Source: Hyphomonadaceae bacterium
Lineage (GTDB): Bacteria; Pseudomonadota; Alphaproteobacteria; Caulobacterales; Aquidulcibacteraceae
Length of the DNA: 64,000 nt
Direction of reading: 5' to 3'
NCBI GenBank assembly: GCA_016791425.1
Contig: JAEUMQ010000009.1
Coordinates: 62,001 to 126,000 of the forward strand
Shown: positions 10,084-17,576 of the stretch, in pieces
Position numbering within the stretch: the stretch's first letter is position 1
Layout: the number at the start of each line of letters is the position of its first letter
Position numbers and translations under genes: made by a program
The notes under the pieces: generated by a model
Seen by the model: the letters and a program-made list of their open reading frames with translations, nothing else
Told to the model about the DNA's origin: nothing
Databases searched by the model: none

Positions 10084-12449
10084 TGCAGCCCGCGCCGCTC
10101 ACATCCCTGCAGGCCCCCGCCGGCTACGCGCCCGTCGCCGGCGCGCCCGACGAGCTGCTCGACGAATCCGGCAATGTGCGTCCGGTGTGGCGCGCCTTTC
10201 TCGACCATTTCTCCGCGCTCTCGCCCGACGACATCGCGTCGCGCTTCGCGCTCGGCGATCAATACCTCGCCGATTCCGGCGTCTATTTCCGCCACGCCGA
10301 CGGCGCGGTCTCTCGAGAGCGCTCCTGGCCGCTGAGCCACGTCCCGGTCCTCATCGCCGAGGAGGAATGGACTGCGATCGTCGCCGGCCTGTCGCACCGC
10401 GCCGACCTCCTCGAAGCCCTCATGCGCGATGTCTATGGTGAGAACGCGCTCGTCGCCGAAGGCGCGCTTCCCGCCCAATTGCTCGCGCGCAATCCCGAAT
10501 GGGTGCGCCCCATGCTCGGCGTCGCGCCGCGTTCGGGCTCTTATCTTCACTTCGTCTCGTTCGAGCTCGGCCGCTCTCCTTCCGGCCAATGGTGGGTGCT
10601 GAACGACCGCACCCAGGCCCCCTCCGGCGCCGGCTTCGCGCTGGAGAACCGCGGCGCGACCTCGCGCATCTTCGCCGACTTCTTCCCGCGCGCGAACGTG
10701 CGCCGTCTCGCCGGCTTCTTCCGCAGCTTCCGCGCTCATCTCGACGATCTGCGCAGCGACGGCTCCGCTCCGCCCGCGATCCTCACGCCGGGGCCGCACG
10801 CCGACACCTATTTCGAGCACGCCTTCACCGCGCGCTATCTCGGCCTTCTGCTGGTGGAGGGCGAGGATCTCGTCGTCGAGCAGGGCCGTCCGATGGTCCG
10901 CACCATCTCCGGGCTGAAGCCCATCGACGTGCTCTGGCGCCGCATCGACGCCTCCTTCGCCGATCCCCTCGAGCTCAACGAGCACTCTCGCATCGGCACG
11001 CCAGGCCTGATCGGCGCCCTGCGCCAGCAAGGCGTCACCATGATCAACGCCGTCGGCAGCGGCGTGTTGGAGACGCGCGCGCTCATGGCCTTCCTGCCGC
11101 GCATCTCCGAGCGCCTCACCGGCGAGCCCTTGCGCTTGCCGAACATCGCGACCTGGTGGTGCGGCCAGGAAGCCGAACGCGCGCACGTGCGCGCCAACAT
11201 CGCCGCCATGACCGTCTCTCCCGCGATGTCCACGCGCCTCTCGTTCGATCCCGACGACATGGCCGCGCTCGCCGGCGCAATGCGCACCGATGCGCACACC
11301 ACGATAGAGGACATGCTCGCCGCCGAAGGCGAGGCTCTCGTCGGCCAGGAGGCCGTCACGCTCTCAACCAGCCCCGCTTACATCGACGGCGCCCTCGCGC
11401 CGCGCCCGATGACCTTGCGCGTCTTCCTCGCGCGCGGCCGCGACGGCTGGTTCGCGCTGCCTGGCGGCTACGCGCGCATCGGCCGCTCCATGGATGTCAC
11501 CGCGCTCGGCATGCACGCCGGCGGCTCCTGCACGGATGTCTGGGTGGTCGCCGACAGCGCCCAGCCGCCCGACACCATGATCCAGACGAGCGGCCGCGTG
11601 GTCGCCTCCGATCCCTCGGCCGATCTGCCGAGCAGGGCGGCCGACAATCTCTTCTGGCTCGGCCGCTATGTGGAGCGCGCCGAATATCTCGCCCGCCTGA
11701 AGCGCGCCTACGACATCCGCCGCGCCGAGACGATCGACTCGCCCCTCATCGACTATCTCGCCGGCTATCTGCGCTTCCTTGGCGTAGAGATCGCCGACAT
11801 GCCGTCCTCGATCGTCGAAGCGGTCCGCGCCGCCGGCCTCTGCGCAGCGCGCCTGCGCGATCGTCTGTCTCCGGACGGTCTTGTCGCCATCACCCGCATC
11901 GAGCGCTTCATCGATGCGGAAGCGGCCGCGCTGCCGCTCGCCGCGCGCATGGGCGAGCTTCTTCGCCGCATGGTCGGCTTCTCCGGCCTCGTGCACGAGA
12001 ACATGTATCGCTCGCTCGCGTGGCGCTTCCTCTCCATCGGCCGCGCGCTGGAGCGCGCCATGACGACCGCCTCGCTTGTCGCCAGCCTCACCCATCCCGA
12101 TGCGCCCGCCGGCGCGCTCGAGGCCGCGCTCGATTGCCTCGACAGCCGCCTTGTGCACCAGCAGAAATACGGCTTCTCCATCTCGCCGGAGACGGTCAAG
12201 GCGCTGCTCTGTCTCGACGGCGCCAATCCGCGCGCGCTGATGCACCAGCTGAGCGAGCTCAAGGAGCACATCGCGGTGCTTCCCGGCGCCATCGCCGACA
12301 CGATGTCGCCGACGCTAAAAGCGGTCATGCAGCTGCATACCCGGCTCGCCGTTCAGGCGCCCGAGGAGCTCGACGCCGGCGGGCTCCTGGCCTTGCGCGC
12401 CGAGCTCTCTGCGCTCTCCGATGCGCTCGCGGCGGCATACCTGAGCTGA
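10083..12449 (+). CDS. Circularly permuted ATP-grasp ligase fused to an alpha-E domain
   Basis: A 788-residue protein. Residues about 1-490 match circularly permuted type-2 ATP-grasp enzymes (the former DUF404/DUF407), with YGENALVAEGALPAQLLARN, LNDRTQAPSGAGFALENR and, later, EGEALVGQEAVTLST. Residues about 515-788 are an alpha-E (DUF403) helical domain beginning RAADNLFWLGRYVERAEY. In many bacteria these are separate adjacent genes; here they are one chain. ATP-grasp ligases of this group are predicted to form amide bonds in peptides. Both ends overlap neighbours by one base in TGATG, implying translational coupling with the two transglutaminases and probably a fixed stoichiometry. Confidence 0.88.
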   Translation: MQPAPLTSLQAPAGYAPVAGAPDELLDESGNVRPVWRAFLDHFSALSPDDIASRFALGDQYLADSGVYFRHADGAVSRERSWPLSHVPVLIAEEEWTAIVAGLSHRADLLEALMRDVYGENALVAEGALPAQLLARNPEWVRPMLGVAPRSGSYLHFVSFELGRSPSGQWWVLNDRTQAPSGAGFALENRGATSRIFADFFPRANVRRLAGFFRSFRAHLDDLRSDGSAPPAILTPGPHADTYFEHAFTARYLGLLLVEGEDLVVEQGRPMVRTISGLKPIDVLWRRIDASFADPLELNEHSRIGTPGLIGALRQQGVTMINAVGSGVLETRALMAFLPRISERLTGEPLRLPNIATWWCGQEAERAHVRANIAAMTVSPAMSTRLSFDPDDMAALAGAMRTDAHTTIEDMLAAEGEALVGQEAVTLSTSPAYIDGALAPRPMTLRVFLARGRDGWFALPGGYARIGRSMDVTALGMHAGGSCTDVWVVADSAQPPDTMIQTSGRVVASDPSADLPSRAADNLFWLGRYVERAEYLARLKRAYDIRRAETIDSPLIDYLAGYLRFLGVEIADMPSSIVEAVRAAGLCAARLRDRLSPDGLVAITRIERFIDAEAAALPLAARMGELLRRMVGFSGLVHENMYRSLAWRFLSIGRALERAMTTASLVASLTHPDAPAGALEAALDCLDSRLVHQQKYGFSISPETVKALLCLDGANPRALMHQLSELKEHIAVLPGAIADTMSPTLKAVMQLHTRLAVQAPEELDAGGLLALRAELSALSDALAAAYLS

Positions 12450-13333
12450 TGCTCTACGATCTCGGCCTCCGCATCGCTTTCGCGTACGAGCCGCCCGTCC
12501 GCCTCAGCCGCCATCTGCTGCGCGTCTTCCCCCGCGACATTCCCGGCGTCCAGCGCGCCATCGCGACCGACCTCGCCATCGATCCGCTCCCGGAGGAACG
12601 CAGCGTCTTCACCGACGCGTTCGGGAATCGCACGCAGGACGTCTTCCTTCGCAACGAGCACGCGCGCCTCGACATCCGCCTCACGTCCCGCGTCGAGCGC
12701 CATGCGCCGCCCGCGCCGCCCGCCGCCGGCCCGCTCATGGAGGAATTGCCCGCCGCGCTTGAAGCGACGCATGCGCTGGACGGCGAGTCTCCGCATCACT
12801 TCATCGGCCCCTCGCAGCTCATTCGCCCGAGCCCGGAGGCGGCCGCCTTCGCCCGCGGCGTCGTCCATCCCGGCGCTCCCTGCGCCGACGCGGTCCGCGC
12901 CCTGGGGCAGGCGCTCCATGCCGCCATGACTTTCGATCCCGGCGCCACCGAGGTCGATACGCCTTACGAAGAGGCCTTCGCGCGCCGCCGCGGCGTCTGC
13001 CAGGACTTCACCCACATCATGATCGCCTGCCTGCGCGGCGTCGGCGTCCCGGCCGCCTATGTCTCCGGCTTCATCCGCACGATCCCGCCGCCCGGCCAGG
13101 AACGGCTCGCCGGCGCCGACGCGATGCACGCCTGGGTGCGGGCCTGGTGCGGCCCCAATTTGGGTTGGATCGAATACGACCCGACGAACGCCGTCGATGT
13201 CGCCGAGCAGCATGTCGTCGTCGCCTATGGCCGCGACTATTTCGACGTGGCCCCGACCAAGGGCGTGCTGCGCACGGCTGGCGCCCATGAAGCCTCCCTC
13301 GCCGTCGATCTGACCGAAGCCGTCGCGCGCTGA
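12449..13333 (+). CDS. Transglutaminase-like cysteine peptidase family protein
   Basis: A 294-residue protein with an N-terminal beta-sandwich region (YDLGLRIAFAYEPPVRLSRH) and a transglutaminase core. The triad residues are C184 (RRGVCQDFTHI), H227 (AMHAWVRAW) and D244 (EYDPTN). It starts at the ATG in the TGATG overlap with the ATP-grasp/alpha-E gene. It is the third member of an overlapping operon and the shorter of its two transglutaminases, a common arrangement around alpha-E/ATP-grasp ligases. It presumably cleaves or transfers amide-linked peptides made by the ligase; the substrate is unknown. The proteasome-like Anbu peptidase gene that often follows this set is not seen downstream. 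Confidence 0.88.
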   Translation: MLYDLGLRIAFAYEPPVRLSRHLLRVFPRDIPGVQRAIATDLAIDPLPEERSVFTDAFGNRTQDVFLRNEHARLDIRLTSRVERHAPPAPPAAGPLMEELPAALEATHALDGESPHHFIGPSQLIRPSPEAAAFARGVVHPGAPCADAVRALGQALHAAMTFDPGATEVDTPYEEAFARRRGVCQDFTHIMIACLRGVGVPAAYVSGFIRTIPPPGQERLAGADAMHAWVRAWCGPNLGWIEYDPTNAVDVAEQHVVVAYGRDYFDVAPTKGVLRTAGAHEASLAVDLTEAVAR

Positions 13334-13661
13334 CCTCGCAGTCGCAGCGGGCGAGGATGCAGGCGCAACTTCTCACACCGTACCTGTCCGACTTTTCATG
13401 CTTGCGGCGAGATTGCGGCAAGGTCGCGCAAAGTTTGCCCCTGCCGGGCGAATCCGGTGGAAAAGCCGCCGTCCGACGCCGCAAGCGTTTTCGTCGCACC
13501 CGGTGAGCGCCGGAAAAAATTGCGAAACTGACGTAAACTCGCCACACGTCCGCCATCCCTCTTCTTAGGGTTAAGGGGCACAGCGAGGGGCTGAAGCCGC
13601 GCGGAGTGGCTACCGCGCATTCGCCATCCCGGATTGTCCGGGATGCACGGAGGTGAACCGG
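13334..13661. other. Noncoding leader region before the 76-residue protein gene
   Basis: No convincing coding frame is present here. The first part after the transglutaminase stop holds CCTCGC and GCGAGG arms, weakly terminator-like. The stretch around 13510-13545 is less GC-rich and could hold the promoter for the small downstream gene. The right end carries a perfect hairpin (listed separately). Confidence 0.5.
13625..13645 (+). promoter_or_regulatory. Perfect hairpin just upstream of a ribosome binding site
   Basis: CATCCCGGA, a TTG loop and TCCGGGATG form a perfect 9-bp stem ending three bases before the CGGAGG ribosome site of the gene at 13662. In mRNA it would sit at the edge of the ribosome footprint, so it could tune translation or mark a processed leader. 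It is not followed by a U-run, so it is not a terminator. Function is inferred only from position. Confidence 0.55.
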
Positions 13662-13892
13662 ATGGATCACGACTTCTGCACGAGCGAAGGCGCCCGTCGC
13701 CTGAAGCAGCGGATCGAGGAATACTGGCGTGAGCGCGGCTACGAGGTCGACGTCAAACTCGTCGATGCGAGTTTCGTCGCCGCGATGCGTTCGGCGCGCA
13801 CCGATGTGCGCTCCGACATGATCAATGGCCTGCCGACGCGCGATCAGGACGATCCTGTGCCCCCGCGCGGCAAGCTCCGCGACGTCGCTTAG
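13662..13892 (+). CDS. Small conserved-type hypothetical protein (76 aa)
   Basis: A 76-residue cytoplasmic protein. The ATG at 13662 follows CGGAGGTGAACCGG, a strong ribosome site; a GTG at 13653 lies inside that site and is unlikely. The chain is a charged amphipathic opening (EGARRLKQRIEEYWRERGYEV) then DVKLVDASFVAAMRSARTDVRSDMINGLPTRD. The end is polar. I do not assign a named family. Good codon usage, a clear ribosome site and the preceding hairpin support it as real. It stands alone, convergent with gph. Confidence 0.7.
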   Translation: MDHDFCTSEGARRLKQRIEEYWRERGYEVDVKLVDASFVAAMRSARTDVRSDMINGLPTRDQDDPVPPRGKLRDVA

Positions 13893-13906
13893 GGCAGGAC
13901 CGCCGT

Positions 13907-14605
13907 TTACCGCCTCGCGAGGAGCCTGCCGGCTGCGGCCGGCAGCTCCGAGAAATGCGAGATGAGCGCGTCCGCGCCGAGCATGTCGGGCGGGGTGTCC
14001 GTATAGCCGAATGTCACCAGGATCACCGGCGCCTCCGCGCCGCGGGCCGTGGACACGTCGGCGGCGGAATCTCCCACCATCACCGAGCGCTCGAGCCGCC
14101 CCCCGGCGCGCGCGACCGCCTCGCGATAATGCTCAGGATGCGGCTTCCGGCGGGTGACGGCGTCCGCGCCTACGATGGCCGCAAACCGGTCCGCGAGCCC
14201 GAGCCCGGTTAGCAGCTGGCGCGAGAGCCCGGTCAGCTTGTTGGTGCACACCACCAGGATCGCGCCGGCCCCGGCGCAGGTTTCAAGCGCCGCCTCGACG
14301 CCCGGCGCCAGCGTGCTTTCCAGCGCGATTTCAGCGCTATAGGCCTCGATGAAGGCGTTCGTGAGTTCGTCCAGCCGCTCTGGCGCGAAGCTCACGCCGC
14401 TGAGCGCGGCGCTCCGCTCCACCAGCGTCCGCGCCCCTTGCCCGATCAGTTTCCGCACCCCAGGCAGCGACACGCCCGGCAAGCCCTCCAGATCCAATGT
14501 CCGGTTGAGCGCGCGCACGATGTCCGGCGCGCTGTCCACCAGCGTCCCATCCAGATCGAACACCAGCGTCGCGTCCCGCAGCAGCGCCTGATCGAGGTCC
14601 GACAT
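13907..14605 (-). CDS. gph: Phosphoglycolate phosphatase
   Basis: A 232-residue HAD-superfamily phosphatase. Motif I is FDLDGTLVDSAPD near residue 16 (nucleophile and acid/base Asp), motif II is VVCTNK, motif III lysine is in RRKPHPEHY, and motif IV is MVGDSAADV. The helical cap (about residues 25-90) is the Gph type. The enzyme dephosphorylates 2-phosphoglycolate, produced by oxidative DNA damage repair, in the cytoplasm. It is divergent from glmU. Other HAD-IA phosphatases share these motifs, so the substrate is by family similarity. Confidence 0.88.
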   Translation of the reverse strand: MSDLDQALLRDATLVFDLDGTLVDSAPDIVRALNRTLDLEGLPGVSLPGVRKLIGQGARTLVERSAALSGVSFAPERLDELTNAFIEAYSAEIALESTLAPGVEAALETCAGAGAILVVCTNKLTGLSRQLLTGLGLADRFAAIVGADAVTRRKPHPEHYREAVARAGGRLERSVMVGDSAADVSTARGAEAPVILVTFGYTDTPPDMLGADALISHFSELPAAAGRLLARR

Positions 14606-14676
14606 CCCAACGCGCTCCCGCCGCTGCGCTCGATGCGCTAGAACCGCGGCCGGATTCGAGCAAGCCGGAGCAATTC

Positions 14677-16074
14677 ATGCCGATTAGGCCAAATATGGCG
14701 CGAAGGGCAGCGATCATCCTGGCCGCCGGCGCAGGGACCAGGATGAAGTCCGACCTACCGAAGGTGCTGCACGCCGTGGGTGGGCGCGCCCTCCTGGACT
14801 GGGCGGCCGCGACCGCGAGCGCGCTCGGCTGCGAACGCCGCGTCGCGGTGATCGGCGCCGGCGCGCCGGCTCTTCGCGAAGCGGCCGAGAAGGCGCTCGG
14901 CCCCGAAGGCGTCGCCGTGCAGGATCCCCCGCGCGGCACCGCCGATGCGGTGAAGTCCGCCGCCGCCGTGCTCGCCGGCTTCGAAGGCGATGTCGCGATC
15001 CTTTACGGCGATGCGCCGCTCGTGCGCCCCGAAACGCTCGAGGCTCTGTTCGCCCGGCGCGCGCCGAAAGGGATCTCGCTGCTCGGCTTCCGACCGAAGA
15101 ACCCTGCCGGCTACGGCCGCCTGATCCTTGCCGACGACGGCTCGGTCGCGCGCATCGTGGAGGAGCGCGACGCGACGGACCAGGAGCGCAAGGTCGGCCT
15201 CTGCAACGCCGGCCCGCTCGTTGCGGACGCCAAGACGCTCTTCCAGCTCATCTCCATGGTCGGCAACACCAACAAGAAGGGCGAGTTCTACCTCACCGAC
15301 GTCATCGGCCTCGGCCGCTCCGCCGGCTTCCTCACCCATGTCGTCGAGGCCGACGAGACCGAAGTCCTCGGCGTCAATTCCCGCGCCGAGCTGGCGGAGG
15401 CCGAAGCCGCCTTCCAGACCCGCGCGCGCCAGGCCGCGATGGAGGCGGGCGTCACGCTCATCGATCCGGCCACGGTCTATTTCTCCCACGACACCTTGAT
15501 CGAGCCCGACGTGATCGTGGAGCCCAACGTCTTTTTCGGCCTGGGCGTCACGGTGCGCCGCGGCGCGCGCATCCACGCCTTTTGCCATTTCGAGCGCACC
15601 GAGATCGGCGAACGGTGCGAGATCGGCCCGTTCGCGCGCTTCCGCCCCGGCGCGAAGCTGGCCAAGAAGGTGAAGGTCGGCAATTTCGTCGAGGTGAAGA
15701 ATTCCGTCTTCGCAGAGGGCGCCAAGGCGAGCCACCTGTCCTATATCGGCGATGCCGACGTCGGCGCTCGCGCCAATATCGGCGCCGGCACGATCACGTG
15801 CAATTATGACGGCTTCTTCAAGGATCGCACGGTGATCGGCGAGGACGCCTTCATCGGCTCCGACACCGCGCTCGTCGCGCCCGTCAAGGTCGGCGCCCGC
15901 GCCAACACGGCGGCCGGCAGCGTCATCGTCGAGGACGTGCCCGACGGCGCGCTCGGCATCGCCCGCGGCCGCCAGGCCGTCATCGACGGCTGGGCCGACC
16001 GCTACCGCGCCCGGCGCGCCGCCGAGAAGGCCGCCAAGGTCCCAAGGAAAGACAACGCCAAAGAGAGCGAATAG
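14677..16074 (+). CDS. glmU: Bifunctional UDP-GlcNAc pyrophosphorylase / GlcN-1-P N-acetyltransferase
   Basis: A 465-residue enzyme with the usual two-domain layout. The N-terminal uridylyltransferase domain has AAIILAAGAGTRMKSDLPKV, the signature loop that binds UTP. The C-terminal half is a left-handed beta-helix acetyltransferase, with hexapeptide repeats and SHLSYIGDADVGARANIGAG. It makes UDP-N-acetylglucosamine for peptidoglycan and lipopolysaccharide. Start 14677 follows a GGAG site; ATG at 14695 is an alternative. Six bases separate it from rpiA, so the two are probably cotranscribed. Confidence 0.97.
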   Translation: MPIRPNMARRAAIILAAGAGTRMKSDLPKVLHAVGGRALLDWAAATASALGCERRVAVIGAGAPALREAAEKALGPEGVAVQDPPRGTADAVKSAAAVLAGFEGDVAILYGDAPLVRPETLEALFARRAPKGISLLGFRPKNPAGYGRLILADDGSVARIVEERDATDQERKVGLCNAGPLVADAKTLFQLISMVGNTNKKGEFYLTDVIGLGRSAGFLTHVVEADETEVLGVNSRAELAEAEAAFQTRARQAAMEAGVTLIDPATVYFSHDTLIEPDVIVEPNVFFGLGVTVRRGARIHAFCHFERTEIGERCEIGPFARFRPGAKLAKKVKVGNFVEVKNSVFAEGAKASHLSYIGDADVGARANIGAGTITCNYDGFFKDRTVIGEDAFIGSDTALVAPVKVGARANTAAGSVIVEDVPDGALGIARGRQAVIDGWADRYRARRAAEKAAKVPRKDNAKESE

Positions 16075-16079
16075 CTGCG

Positions 16080-16793
16080 ATGAACCCCGACGCCGCCAAG
16101 ATCAACGCCGCCGCCGCCGCGCTCGAGTTCGTGCGCGAGGGCATGACCATCGGCCTCGGCACCGGCTCCACCGCCGCGCACTTCGTTCGCCTGCTGGGCG
16201 AGCGCGTGCGCCAGGGCCTCGTCATCCTCGCGGTGCCGACCTCCGAGGCCGCCCGCACGCTCGCCGAAGCGTCCGGCGTCCCGCTAGTGGACATCGCTCG
16301 CGTCACCCGCATCGAGGTCGCAGTCGATGGCGCCGACGAGATCGATCCCGGCTTCCGCCTGATCAAGGGCGGCGGCGGCGCGCTTCTGCGCGAGAAGATC
16401 GTCGCTTCCGCCGCCGAGCACTTCATCGTCATCGCCGACAAATCGAAGCCGGTGAAGACGCTCGGCGCCTTCCCCCTGCCGATCGAGGTCGCGCCGTTCG
16501 GCTTCACGTTCACCGCGCGCCGCGTTTTCGAAGCGCTCCGCGCGACCGGATGCGCCGGCGACGAGGTCACCTTGCGCCAGGGCGCCAGCCCCACGCTTCC
16601 CTACATCACCGACAATGGGAACTTCATCCTCGACGCCGCGGCCAAGAAGATCCCGGACCCCGCCGCCCTAGAAGCGGCGCTGAAGCGCATCCCAGGCGTC
16701 GTCGAGCACGGGCTCTTCATCGACCTCACGCACACCGTGATCCTGGGCGATGATGACGGCGTGGAGATTCTCGACCGCCCCGCCGATCGCTGA
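16080..16793 (+). CDS. rpiA: Ribose-5-phosphate isomerase A
   Basis: A 237-residue RpiA of standard length. Visible motifs are GLGTGSTAAHFV (phosphate loop), DGADEIDPGFRLIKGGGGALLREKI with the active-site acidic residues and lysine, and IADKSKPVKTLG. It interconverts ribose-5-phosphate and ribulose-5-phosphate in the pentose phosphate pathway, in the cytoplasm. It follows glmU by 5 bp, linking sugar-phosphate and envelope precursor supply. Confidence 0.97.
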   Translation: MNPDAAKINAAAAALEFVREGMTIGLGTGSTAAHFVRLLGERVRQGLVILAVPTSEAARTLAEASGVPLVDIARVTRIEVAVDGADEIDPGFRLIKGGGGALLREKIVASAAEHFIVIADKSKPVKTLGAFPLPIEVAPFGFTFTARRVFEALRATGCAGDEVTLRQGASPTLPYITDNGNFILDAAAKKIPDPAALEAALKRIPGVVEHGLFIDLTHTVILGDDDGVEILDRPADR

Positions 16794-17576
16794 ATCGCCC
16801 AGCCGCGAGCTGCGCGCGACGCGGGAATCTTTAGGCCGGCGCGCAGGGCGCCCGCGTCGCACTGCCTAAATTCCGCGCGAAGGCATACTATTTCGCCTAC
16901 AAAGCAACCTGCCTTCCGGCCTGACGCAGCGCGGAATTCGCCTGCGACGCATCAGGACTGGGCGCCCGGGATGTACATTTTGGGGCGCAGCAAGGGCTGG
17001 CGCCGCGCTTTGCGGCGCCCAATCTTGAGCGGCGATGGACGGTGATCTTGCGTTCGGGAAGGGAAAGGATCCAAGCGGCGTCTCGGTCGTTCCCAATGCG
17101 CTCGCCCGGCGCGCGAAGCGTCATGGGCGAGCGGGCCTTGTCGCGCTCTCCCGAAGCGCGACGCTCCGCACAACTAAAATCTACGCAATCGCCGAAACGT
17201 CTTTCAGGTTTGCAGATTCTGCCTCACCATGGCCGTGTTGGACGTCATGGGACGCGTCCGATCAGGGGGAAGTTCAACGCTGGCGACGCGTCTCGATAAG
17301 CAGATGCATTTTGTTTTCCGGGCGGGCCCGCAAGCGCTGCGGCAGGCGGGGGAAGCCCGTCAGGAAAACCGACGTGAACTGGGGGCCGTCTTGTGGGCCG
17401 AAGGTCTCTGCCGGGACCTGTGTGGGCCGAGGCCAGACAGAGCGTGGCCGTTTTTGTCTGGTTCATGACGAGTCTGTCATGTTTACGCCGTTCGGGAGGA
17501 GTTGAATGAGTTTGCGGCCCCGTCGCCGTCGGCGGCGCGGCCTATGCAGGATCGAATCCTGCAGGATGGAGTCCTG
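16794..17576. other. Long noncoding stretch upstream of prkA
   Basis: About 780 bases separate the rpiA stop from the chosen prkA start. Frames here lack family motifs and have unnatural composition (many W, C and R). Two symmetric elements are visible: a perfect 8-bp stem GGCGCCGC/GCGGCGCC at 16999-17019 with a GCTTT loop and no U-run, and CATGAC/GTCATG arms six bases apart at 17464-17481. The prkA module is stress-controlled in other bacteria, so the region may hold its promoter or a regulatory RNA. I cannot point to a firm -35/-10 pair. Confidence 0.55.
17547..17576 (+). promoter_or_regulatory. Two tandem hairpins abutting the prkA start codon
   Basis: CAGGAT-CGA-ATCCTG (17547-17561, perfect 6-bp stem) is followed at once by CAGGAT-GGA-GTCCTG (17562-17576, 6 pairs counting one G-U). 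The second ends at the base before ATG 17577, and the ribosome site GGAG (17568-17571) lies in its loop and right arm. The inner 12 bases are also a palindrome, so a competing fold joining the two units is possible. This layout suggests translational control of prkA; no such element is known to me, so function is inferred. Confidence 0.55.

Noticed and set aside
16999-17019. Perfect 8-bp GC hairpin as an intrinsic terminator of rpiA
   Set aside because: The stem is perfect, but no U-run follows and it is over 200 bp past the stop, so it is noted but not called a terminator.
17035-17505. Plus-strand frame in the prkA upstream gap
   Set aside because: It has a TTG start, unusual residue content (many W, C, R) and no family features, so it is treated as noncoding.
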